Shown: positions 1 to 5,641 of the stretch, one piece after another
Layout: each line of letters begins with the position of its first letter
Position numbering within the stretch: position 1 is the first letter of the stretch
From: an uncultured Paracoccus sp.
Lineage (GTDB): Bacteria; Pseudomonadota; Alphaproteobacteria; Rhodobacterales; Rhodobacteraceae
Length of the DNA stretch: 6,977 nt
Assembly: GCF_946221145.1 (NCBI RefSeq)
Contig: NZ_CAMIOH010000165.1
Location: 1-6,977 of the forward strand
Direction of reading: 5' to 3'
Notes under the pieces: generated by a model
The model's database searches: none
Told to the model about the DNA's origin: nothing
Seen by the model: only the letters and a program-made list of their open reading frames with translations
Translations under genes and position numbers: made by a program

Positions 1-750
1 GTCGAACTTGACCTCGTGCAGCCATCTGGCCCCGGCGGGCGGGGCGGGTTTTAGCGTGGCAAGCGCCGGTTCGATGAAATCTGGCATTGGCACGTGGCGC
101 CCGGCCGCGCGGCGGGTCTGTCCGGCGGTCCCGGATTTGCCGGGTTTGGGTGTGGCAGTCTTGGGCTTGGCAGGCTTCGGCTTTTCGTCGGCGTCTTCGG
201 CCACCTCCTCGACGGTGCGGCCGGTCTTTACCGATTCCGGGCGTTCTGTCAGGATGTCCAGGGCATCGTCGGGTCGGGCTGCGGCATCGTCGGATTTCAT
301 CAGCAGCCAGTTTTCGCGCTTTTCGCCCCGTTTGCCGCGCATCCTGACCAGATGCCATCGGCCCGACAGCTTTTCGCCATGCAGTTCGAACTCCAGCTTT
401 CCGCCTGCAAGATTACCCGCGACCGGCGCCCATTCCCCCCGATCCCAGACGATCACCGCGCCTGCGCCGTAATTGCCCCTGGGGATGATGCCCTCGAAAC
501 CGCCGTAATCCAGCGGATGATCCTCGACATGGACGGCCAGCCGCTTTTCGCCTGCGACAAGACTTGGCCCCTTGGTGACGGCCCAGCTTTTCAGCACGCC
601 GTCCATTTCCAGCCGCAGGTCGTAATGCAGCCGGGAAGCCGCGTGTTTCTGGATCACGAAGGACAGGCCTGCCCTGCGCGCCTTGCGCCCGCGCGGTTCG
701 GCGGTCCGGGTAAAGTCGCGCTTTTCGTTATAGCGATCCAGATCGCCCAT
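1..750 (-). CDS. ligD: ATP-dependent DNA ligase LigD, N-terminal part (3'-phosphoesterase domain), cut by window edge
   Basis: LigD is the multifunctional end-processing and sealing enzyme of bacterial non-homologous end joining and works with Ku. The reading frame is open from an ATG at 750 to base 1 (250 residues) and continues outside the window. Residues 30-152 form the 3'-phosphoesterase domain, which trims 3' ends. H36, H42, D44, R46 and H78 match in spacing the catalytic and metal-binding set known from Pseudomonas LigD (offset by 6), within QKHAASRLHYDLRLE and HVEDHP. Residues about 155-222 are a Lys/Pro/Ala-rich linker. The ligase domain begins near 223, and the last residues, EVKFD, are the start of the KxDG nucleotidyl motif with K248 the expected adenylated lysine. 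An N-terminal phosphoesterase suggests the PE-ligase-polymerase order, but the polymerase domain is not in view. It starts 3 bases after the Ku stop codon, so the two are almost certainly cotranscribed. Confidence 0.93.
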   Translation of the reverse strand, partial: MGDLDRYNEKRDFTRTAEPRGRKARRAGLSFVIQKHAASRLHYDLRLEMDGVLKSWAVTKGPSLVAGEKRLAVHVEDHPLDYGGFEGIIPRGNYGAGAVIVWDRGEWAPVAGNLAGGKLEFELHGEKLSGRWHLVRMRGKRGEKRENWLLMKSDDAAARPDDALDILTERPESVKTGRTVEEVAEDADEKPKPAKPKTATPKPGKSGTAGQTRRAAGRHVPMPDFIEPALATLKPAPPAGARWLHEVKFD

Positions 751-753
751 GGA

Positions 754-1629
754 TCACCCGGCCTTCTTGGCCGACCGGCTGGACGGCGTCCTGGATTTCG
801 TGGACCCGGATTTCGGCGCGCCACGCGGCTTGGACGTCCGGCGCCGTGCCGGTTTGGACTGGGCCGCGCTTTCGCGCAATGCGGCCATCAGATCGACCGC
901 CTGTTCGCGGGGCGATTCCTTGCGGGGCTGGATCTTTCTGCCTTCGATCTTGGCCCGGACCAGGTCGGCCAGGGCATCCTCATACCGGTCATCGAATGCC
1001 GAGGGATTAAAGGCGCCGCGCTTGGTCTTGATGATGTGCTGGGCCAGTTCCAGCATCTCGCCGCCGGTCTGGACGTCGGGCAGGTCCGCAAAGACGTCGG
1101 CGGCGTCGCGCACCTCGTATTCGAAATTCAGCGTGGTTCCGATCAACCCACCCTTGTGCGCCCGGATCAGGACGGTCCTGACCCGGCGGAACAGCACGGT
1201 CTGGGCAAGCGCAGCCACCTTCTTGCCGCGCATCCCTTCGCGGATCAGGCCAAAGGCTTCGACAGCGCCGGCGTCTGCTGGGGCAAGGTAGTAAGGCTTG
1301 TCGAAATAAAGGTCGTCGATGTCATCGCAGCCGATGAAGGCGGTGACGGACAGGGTCTTGTCGCTGTCGGGAACAGCCGCCGCAACGTCTTCGGGGTCCA
1401 GCATGATGTAATTGCCCGCTGACGTCTCATATCCCTTGGCCTGATCGTCGCGGTCCACCGCCCTGCCGGTCTCGCTGTCCACTAACACCCGGCGGATGCG
1501 GTTGCCGGTCTTGCGGTTCAGCATATGGAAGGCGATGCGGTCCGATGTCGAGGACGCCGGATACAGCGCGATCCCGCAGCTGACCTCTCCGACCTTCAGA
1601 AAACCTTTCCAGCTTGCCCTGGGTGCCAT
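754..1629 (-). CDS. ku: Non-homologous end joining protein Ku
   Basis: Ku forms a homodimeric ring that binds DNA double-strand ends and recruits LigD. The product is 291 residues, a usual length for bacterial Ku. The opening MAPRASWKGFLKVGEVSC is typical of alphaproteobacterial Ku. Family-typical stretches follow, such as GTTLNFEYEVRD, EMLELAQHIIKTK and FDDRYEDALADLVRAK in the second half of the core. From about residue 245 the protein becomes a Lys/Arg/Ser/Pro-rich basic tail, as known for bacterial Ku C-termini that contact DNA or LigD. The frame stays open for 53 codons further upstream, but those residues do not look like Ku. The ATG at 1629 has an AGAGG ribosome-binding site 5 bases before it, so I chose it. 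Ku is the first gene of a Ku-ligD operon and is divergent from the glycosyltransferase operon. Confidence 0.95.
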   Translation of the reverse strand: MAPRASWKGFLKVGEVSCGIALYPASSTSDRIAFHMLNRKTGNRIRRVLVDSETGRAVDRDDQAKGYETSAGNYIMLDPEDVAAAVPDSDKTLSVTAFIGCDDIDDLYFDKPYYLAPADAGAVEAFGLIREGMRGKKVAALAQTVLFRRVRTVLIRAHKGGLIGTTLNFEYEVRDAADVFADLPDVQTGGEMLELAQHIIKTKRGAFNPSAFDDRYEDALADLVRAKIEGRKIQPRKESPREQAVDLMAALRESAAQSKPARRRTSKPRGAPKSGSTKSRTPSSRSAKKAG

Positions 1630-1634
1630 GGCTA

Positions 1635-1639
1635 CCTCT
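1635..1639 (-). promoter_or_regulatory. Ribosome-binding site of ku
   Basis: On the minus strand the sequence AGAGG lies 5 bases upstream of the ATG at 1629. It decides for this start over the 53-codon longer open frame. Confidence 0.65.
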
Positions 1640-1654
1640 GCCGTTCGCCTGACC

Positions 1655-1681
1655 GGAACGAACGGCCAGGGGCCGGGTTCC
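1655..1681. repeat. Imperfect inverted repeat in the ku leader
   Basis: GGAAC pairs with GTTCC and, inside it, CGGCC pairs with GGCCG around an AGG loop. A 3-versus-1 base internal bulge separates the two arms. It ends 26 bases before the ku start codon and could fold in the ku leader transcript or be an operator. In DNA this GC-rich such a structure can arise by chance, so its function is open. Confidence 0.25.
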
Positions 1682-1764
1682 TCTGCGGCGCCGAATTGAC
1701 TTTTATCTAGGGAACAGTCGGGGCTGGCGATGGTTCGGTGCTGGTGCCGATAGGGCGCCCGTGC

Positions 1765-1770
1765 GAGGGA
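1765..1770 (+). promoter_or_regulatory. Ribosome-binding site of the glycosyltransferase gene
   Basis: GAGGGA lies 7 bases upstream of the ATG at 1778 and supports that start. Confidence 0.6.
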
Positions 1771-1777
1771 ACGCGGA

Positions 1778-2818
1778 ATGGACGGCACTTTCTATCCGCA
1801 GGTGGCAGGATCGCCCCAGCCCGTTCCCTGCCACGTCGTCGTGGCGGTCCCCGTGCGGGACGAATCCGAACAATTGAACCGGCTTTTGTCCGCCCTTGCC
1901 GTCGCGGCCTGCCGCAGCGGCTGCCAGGTCAGCGCCCTGATCCTGGCGAACAACTGTTCCGATGGCACCGCCGCCCTTTCCTGCGCCTTTCGCCACCCCG
2001 CCCTGACGGTCGAAACGGTCGAGATCGCCTTTCCCGCAGCCCAGGCCAGTGCGGGCCGCGCCCGCAGGCTGGCGATGGATCTGGCCCTGCGCGACGATGC
2101 CCTGCTGATGACCACCGACGGAGACGCCATGCCGGCCCCCGACTGGATCGCCGCCGCGATGCGCCATGTGGCGGCGGGGGCGGATGTCGTCTGCGGCACC
2201 ATCGGCGCGGATGCATGGCACGTTCTGGCCACGCCCTCGGGCGCGCGGATCGCGGCGGCCGAGGGGGCTTACGGTGCCCTGGTCCACGAAATCCGGCACT
2301 GTCTGGACAGGATGGCGGGGCGCCAGTCCCTGGACGGGCCGCAGCCGCATTACATGGAATCCGGTGCCGCCATCGCCATCCGTGCCGATGCCTATCGCGC
2401 CATCGGCGGCCTGCCGCATGTCGCCTCCAGTGAGGATCGCGCCCTGATCCACCGGGCCGAACGCCACGGGCTGAGGATTTGCTATGCCTCCGACATGCAC
2501 AGCCATGTGTCGGCGCGGCTGATCGGGCGGGCGAAAGGCGGCATGGCCGAATGCCTGCGGCGCCGCATGGTCGAGGATGATCCCCTGGCCGATCAGGCCA
2601 TGCTGCCTGCGGTCTTGCTGCGGCAGTTGTGGGACCGGGCGATGGCGGGCGATGCCCTTCCCTATCCGGACCGTTCGGTCGCGCATGGAGCGCGTCTGCG
2701 GGCCTCGGTGCTGGAACGCGATCTGGGCTGTCTGACCGCCTTTGTGGAATCGCGGGTCCGGCCGGACTTCGCGCGATGGCTGGACGCGATGTCCGCCCCT
2801 GCCGTGGCCGTTGCATGA
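1778..2818 (+). CDS. Family-2 (GT-A fold) glycosyltransferase
   Basis: The product is a 346-residue, apparently soluble glycosyltransferase that would transfer a sugar from a nucleotide-sugar donor. The N-terminal pattern VVVAVPVRDE (residues 20-29) and ANNCSDGT (57-64, with D62) is the nucleotide-binding beginning of a GT-A domain. TTDGDA supplies the DxD-type metal motif (D114, D116). ESGAAIAIR (194-202) and SSEDRAL (E219, D220) fit the acceptor/catalytic region. SARLIGRAKGG follows. I see no signal peptide or long hydrophobic span, so it lacks the membrane pore domain of processive synthases such as NodC. It is the first gene of a four-gene operon, and its stop overlaps the next start as ATGA. 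The donor and acceptor cannot be read from the sequence. The following deacetylase and methyltransferase make an N-acetylated amino sugar plausible, which is inference. Confidence 0.85.
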   Translation: MDGTFYPQVAGSPQPVPCHVVVAVPVRDESEQLNRLLSALAVAACRSGCQVSALILANNCSDGTAALSCAFRHPALTVETVEIAFPAAQASAGRARRLAMDLALRDDALLMTTDGDAMPAPDWIAAAMRHVAAGADVVCGTIGADAWHVLATPSGARIAAAEGAYGALVHEIRHCLDRMAGRQSLDGPQPHYMESGAAIAIRADAYRAIGGLPHVASSEDRALIHRAERHGLRICYASDMHSHVSARLIGRAKGGMAECLRRRMVEDDPLADQAMLPAVLLRQLWDRAMAGDALPYPDRSVAHGARLRASVLERDLGCLTAFVESRVRPDFARWLDAMSAPAVAVA

Positions 2819-3852
2819 GCGGCGCCGACCATGCGGCGGCCCTGATCGCCAGGGCGCCGCAGGACGGCCCGGACGGGCCGTCGGGGCCGGTGCTGGCCGC
2901 CGCCCTGCGCGACAGCGGCCTGTTGGCGGAATGCATGGCACTGGCCCATCATCCCGACGATCCGCGCGCGCTGTTCCATGCCCTTGCCGCCATCGGCCGC
3001 GCCAGCCTGTCGGCGGGCCGCATTTTCGAAGGCCATGTGAACGCGGTCAAGCTGCTGCGCCTGCACGACGGTCCGCTGGGTCCGGTCCGTGAAGGCAGGC
3101 TGCACGGCATCTGGGGTGCCGAAGGCCCGGACCCCGTCCGAATCGACGGCGGCATCCTGCGCGGACAAAAGCTGTTTTGCAGCGGCGCCGACGTTCTAGA
3201 CCGGATCGTCGTGTCAGTGCGGGACGGCGACCGGCCGCAACTGCTTTTGTTCACGCGCGAACAGTTGCAAGGCCGGTTGTTCCCCGATGAGTGGCAGGTT
3301 TCCGGAATGCGGGCCACGGCATCGGGGCGCTGCGATCTGAACGGGCTTGCCGTGGCCGACGCGGTTCCGTTAGGCCGCCCCGGCGATTACCTGACCGAGC
3401 CGCATTTTTACGGCGGCGTCTGGCGCTATGCCGCCGTGCATCTGGGCGGGATGCGGGCGCTGACGGCGATCACCGCCGATCAGTTGCAGTCCCGCAACCA
3501 GGCCGACGCGCCCTTGCAGGCGATGCGGCTGCACCGGATGGTGACGGCCTGCGAAACGGCAAGGCTGTGGCTGGAACAGGCCGCCTGCGCCGTGGAACGG
3601 CCCGAGGCCACGCCGGCGGACGCGGAAACCGCGATCCTGGCCCGGCTGAAGACCGCCGAGGAGGCGGCGACGGTCCTGTCACTGGCCGACCAGGCGCTTG
3701 GCGCGGCGTCCTTTGCGACCGGCCATCCCGCCGACCGCATCCGGCGCGACCTGAATTTCTATCTGCGGCAGGCCGACCCGGACGGGCTGGCGATGGGGTC
3801 GCTGGCCCGGACCCTGCCCGATCCGGCCCTGCGCGCCCGCTGGATCGGATGA
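2815..3852 (+). CDS. Acyl-CoA dehydrogenase-fold flavoprotein
   Basis: The product is 345 residues, somewhat short for the acyl-CoA dehydrogenase family (usually about 380). Members bind FAD and mostly introduce a 2,3 double bond into acyl-CoA; some relatives are flavin monooxygenases. The helical N-terminal part runs to about residue 90. A middle beta domain follows, with HGIWGAE (97-103) and LRGQKLFCSGADVLDRIVVS (115-134), which corresponds to the family's KxWITN-like FAD-binding region. The C-terminal helical domain ends with DRIRRDLNFYLRQADPDG (307-324). I cannot find the canonical YEG-type catalytic glutamate near the C-terminus, so the reaction may not be a standard desaturation. The ATG at 2815 overlaps the glycosyltransferase stop (ATGA). 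The open frame extends further upstream, but only as the shadow of that gene. The neighbours suggest it modifies an acyl or amino group on a glycan intermediate; that is inference. Confidence 0.78.
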   Translation: MSGADHAAALIARAPQDGPDGPSGPVLAAALRDSGLLAECMALAHHPDDPRALFHALAAIGRASLSAGRIFEGHVNAVKLLRLHDGPLGPVREGRLHGIWGAEGPDPVRIDGGILRGQKLFCSGADVLDRIVVSVRDGDRPQLLLFTREQLQGRLFPDEWQVSGMRATASGRCDLNGLAVADAVPLGRPGDYLTEPHFYGGVWRYAAVHLGGMRALTAITADQLQSRNQADAPLQAMRLHRMVTACETARLWLEQAACAVERPEATPADAETAILARLKTAEEAATVLSLADQALGAASFATGHPADRIRRDLNFYLRQADPDGLAMGSLARTLPDPALRARWIG

Positions 3853-4538
3853 GCGGGTTTCTGGACGCCCTTGCCGATGCGCCATTGATGGGCGTGGCCG
3901 ACCTGCTGGGCAACCGGCCGCTGGCCGTGATCGCGCCCCATCCCGACGACGAAACCTTGGGCTGCGGCGCGTTGCTGTCCGACGCCCATGCGCGGGGCAA
4001 TCCCTGCCACGTGATCTGCGTGACCGACGGCAGCCGGTCCCACCCCGGTTCGCGCGCCTGGCCCCCGGCCCGGCTGGCCATCGAACGCCGTGCTGAATTC
4101 AACAGGGCCATGGAAATCCTGGCACCCGGTGCGGCGACGCATTGGCTGGGCCATCCCGATTGCAAGGCGCCGGACGATGCCGCCTCCGCCGAAATCCTGT
4201 CTGGGCTGATCCCGCCGGGCGCGCTTGTTCTGGCAAGCTGGGGGATGGACCCGCATATCGACCATTTGCGGGTTGCGGTGCTGACACACCATGTCAGCGC
4301 CGCGCGACCCGATCTGGACCTGAATTTCTATCCCATCTGGGGACGCTTCACCCATCATTCGGCCGCAGCCCGGCTGATCCTGGCGTCCCCAGCCGCCCGC
4401 GTGGCCAAGGCCCGTGCCCTTGCCTGCCACCGCACGCAGATGACCCGGCTGATCGACGACGATCCCGGCGGCTTCGTTATGGAGCCGTGGCGGCAGAGCC
4501 ATTTCCTGACCCACCCCGAGGTGATCCTTGCCCAGTAA
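3849..4538 (+). CDS. PIG-L (LmbE-like) family N-deacetylase
   Basis: The PIG-L family comprises zinc-dependent enzymes that remove acetyl from N-acetylglucosamine in conjugates, as in GPI-anchor, mycothiol (MshB) and bacillithiol synthesis. The product is 229 residues, a normal size. The signature APHPDDETLGCG (residues 29-40) gives H31, D33 and D34. By analogy with MshB, D33 would be the catalytic base and H31/D34 metal ligands. The second motif DPHIDH (134-139) supplies H136 and H139, one of which should be the third metal ligand. VTDGSRSHPGS (58-68) and LGHPD (100-104) follow the family pattern. All key residues are present, so the enzyme should be active. Its ATG overlaps the upstream stop (ATGA). 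Its own 3' end contains the ribosome-binding site and start of the methyltransferase gene. The likely substrate is a GlcNAc-type residue added by the first gene of the operon (inference). Confidence 0.9.
   Translation: MSGFLDALADAPLMGVADLLGNRPLAVIAPHPDDETLGCGALLSDAHARGNPCHVICVTDGSRSHPGSRAWPPARLAIERRAEFNRAMEILAPGAATHWLGHPDCKAPDDAASAEILSGLIPPGALVLASWGMDPHIDHLRVAVLTHHVSAARPDLDLNFYPIWGRFTHHSAAARLILASPAARVAKARALACHRTQMTRLIDDDPGGFVMEPWRQSHFLTHPEVILAQ
4518..4524 (+). promoter_or_regulatory. Ribosome-binding site for the TTG-started methyltransferase gene
   Basis: GAGGTGA lies inside the 3' end of the deacetylase gene and places its GAGG core 6 bases before the TTG at 4528. The next in-frame ATG is at 4741, beyond the SAM-binding motif, so this site fixes the unusual start. 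Confidence 0.65.
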
Positions 4539-5076
4539 ATCCGTTCTGGATCACCTGGCCGGGCTGTATGCCCGCAGCGACGATCCCTGGGATCACCGCA
4601 CCAGCCCCTACGAGGCCGCGAAATACGCGGCCACGCTGGAGGCCATCGGTCCCGGACCCTTTGACAGCGCTTTGGAAATCGGCTGCGGAAACGGCACGCT
4701 GTCCCGTCTCCTTGCGCCCCGCTGCCGCCGCCTGACGGCGATGGACGTGACGCCCGTCGCGGTCGATGCCGCCCGGCGGCATCTGGCGGTCCTGTCCCAT
4801 GTCGCGGTGATCAGGGCCGTGGCGCCCCACGACCTGCCGGTCGGTCCCTTCGATCTGGTGCTGCTGTCCGAGGTCCTGTATTTCCTGACCCCTGACGATA
4901 TTTCGCTGCTGGGCCGGTGGCTGCGCGGACATGCCATGGGCCACATCGTCGCCGTGAACTGGACCGGCCCGACGGATGAGGAACTGGACGGCCCCCGCGC
5001 TGTGGCCCTGCTGGCCGATGCCATCGGTCCGCCCGTCGCCGCGGACCATGGCGATTACCGCATCGACGTGTTCTGA
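4528..5076 (+). CDS. NodS-like class I SAM-dependent methyltransferase
   Basis: The product is 182 residues and uses a TTG start that overlaps the deacetylase stop by 11 bases. The N-terminal DDPWDHRTSPYEAAKY (18-33) is characteristic of the nodulation protein S family. SAM motif I is LEIGCGNGT (49-57), the acidic residue after strand 2 is D73 in AMDVTP, and FDLVLLSEVLYFL (108-120) is the motif IV region. VNWTGPTDEELDG near the end also matches NodS-type proteins. NodS of rhizobia N-methylates the free amine of deacetylated chitooligosaccharides in Nod-factor synthesis. Here the gene directly follows a deacetylase that could create such an amine, so N-methylation of an amino sugar is a reasonable inference. 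The family also contains uncharacterised members far from nodulation loci, so I give no nod symbol. It is the last gene of the operon; I see no strong terminator after it. Confidence 0.88.
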   Translation: MPSKSVLDHLAGLYARSDDPWDHRTSPYEAAKYAATLEAIGPGPFDSALEIGCGNGTLSRLLAPRCRRLTAMDVTPVAVDAARRHLAVLSHVAVIRAVAPHDLPVGPFDLVLLSEVLYFLTPDDISLLGRWLRGHAMGHIVAVNWTGPTDEELDGPRAVALLADAIGPPVAADHGDYRIDVF

Positions 5077-5446
5077 CGCAGGATTTTGCGGGCCAGCGGT
5101 TCATTGACGCTGCGCCCTCCGCGGTCAGATCATGCCCCAGCAGCCCGTTCGGGCACAGCCGGTCGTCGTCCCAGCGTCCGTCGGTCATGTCGATCCCGCC
5201 GCAGAACGCCAGGCTGTCGTCGATGGCGACGATCTTCTGGTGATGGCAGGCGCCCAACGGATGGCGCCCGTCAAAGGCCAAGTGGATCTGGTCGGGCGAC
5301 ATCAGCTTGACCGCAAGCGCGGGCAGGATACCGCCCGGCGCGATCAGGGCGCCGCCGCTCCATTTCAGCAGATAGATGCCCAGACCCGGGTGGCGGTCCA
5401 CGATGGCGTCCAGGAACTGACCGACTGTGTTGGGAAACCCATCGGG
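5077..5446 (-). pseudogene. Phospholipase D-family remnant with one HKD motif
   Basis: Reading the minus strand from about 5446, the frame gives APDGFPNTVGQFLDAIVDRH, then HPLGACHHQKIVAIDD (HKD motif, histidines coded at 5245-5240), and FCGGIDMTDGRWDD down to about 5165. This is the region around the first HKD motif of PLD-superfamily phosphodiesterases, normally about 450-500 residues with two HKD motifs. The part before DGFP is replaced by unrelated sequence. After RWDD the similarity fades, and no second HKD motif is seen before the frame runs into the antisense of the methyltransferase. The open frame itself spans 4811-5635, but its ends are not PLD-like. Only about 120 codons survive, so the product cannot be functional. 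The lower boundary is approximate. The original gene was convergent with the methyltransferase operon. Confidence 0.72.
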
Positions 5447-5614
5447 GGCCAGGCCGCCCGCATCATCGCGGCCCTTGCGGTGCATCCGGTCCTGCACACC
5501 GCAAAGGTCGAACACATGGCCGCCATCAGTCGCGACACCACCGAACGCCTGCTGTCGCGGATGGAGGCCATGGGTCTGGTGCGCGAGATCACCGGCGCGC
5601 GGCGGTTCCGGTAA
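5447..5614 (+). pseudogene. Truncated C-terminal helix-turn-helix fragment, interrupted by the IS66 element
   Basis: In the plus frame, GQAARIIAALAVHPVLHTAK is followed by VEHMAAISRDTTERLLSRME and AMGLVREITGARRFR, then TAA. The SRDTTERLLSRMEAMGLVREITGxxRFR pattern is a C-terminal helix-turn-helix of the kind I recall at the ends of DUF1403, DUF1612 and Fic-related proteins; which family is uncertain. No related N-terminal part lies upstream, because at about 5446 the sequence turns into the PLD remnant on the other strand. The TAA at 5612-5614 lies inside the terminal GTAAGCGG of the insertion sequence, so the natural C-terminus was cut off by the insertion. The frame upstream of 5447 (open from 5132) is only the antisense of the PLD remnant. 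Confidence 0.55.
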
Positions 5615-5618
5615 GCGG
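5611..5618. repeat. Terminal end of the IS66-like element
   Basis: GTAAGCGG marks the boundary of the insertion. The matching inverted repeat would be outside the window, so only one arm can be seen. The exact inner length of the repeat is therefore unknown. Confidence 0.6.
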
Positions 5619-5641
5619 AGCAGATTTCCGGGCAACTTGGT

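Larger units (their letters stand above)
1630..1777. promoter_or_regulatory. Divergent intergenic region between ku-ligD and the glycosyltransferase operon
   Basis: These 148 bases separate two divergently transcribed operons and must hold both start signals, unless the transcripts begin further out. An AT-richer patch at 1694-1709 (around ttgacttttatctag) stands out in otherwise GC-rich DNA and is the likeliest promoter core. On the plus strand TTGACT (1696-1701) resembles a -35 box, but no good -10 hexamer lies 16-18 bases later. On the minus strand TAGATA could be a -10 box without a clear -35 partner. I can support the role of the region but not exact promoter boxes. Confidence 0.4.

Noticed and set aside
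94..1422. A 442-codon plus-strand open frame opposite ligD and ku
   Set aside because: It is the antisense of two clearly recognised genes, crosses their junction, and shows no family-like motifs. Long antisense frames are common in DNA this GC-rich.
1696..1724. TTGACT as a sigma-70 -35 box for the glycosyltransferase operon
   Set aside because: No TATAAT-like hexamer lies at the expected spacing (1719-1724 is CGGGGC), so I did not call a promoter.
1630..1788. A longer Ku start at 1788, adding 53 residues
   Set aside because: The added residues are not Ku-like, and the ATG at 1629 has a well-placed AGAGG site and the family-typical N-terminus.
1703..2941. A 412-codon minus-strand open frame opposite the glycosyltransferase
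   Set aside because: Its composition is Arg/Gly/Pro-rich shadow sequence, and the opposite strand codes for a motif-complete glycosyltransferase.
4811..5076. The part of the minus-strand PLD-containing open frame that lies under the methyltransferase
   Set aside because: It shows no PLD similarity. The plus strand there codes for a motif-complete methyltransferase, so this stretch is its antisense.
5077..5090. A small stem (CGCA/TGCG) after the methyltransferase stop as a terminator
   Set aside because: There are only four base pairs with a six-base loop and no T-run follows.
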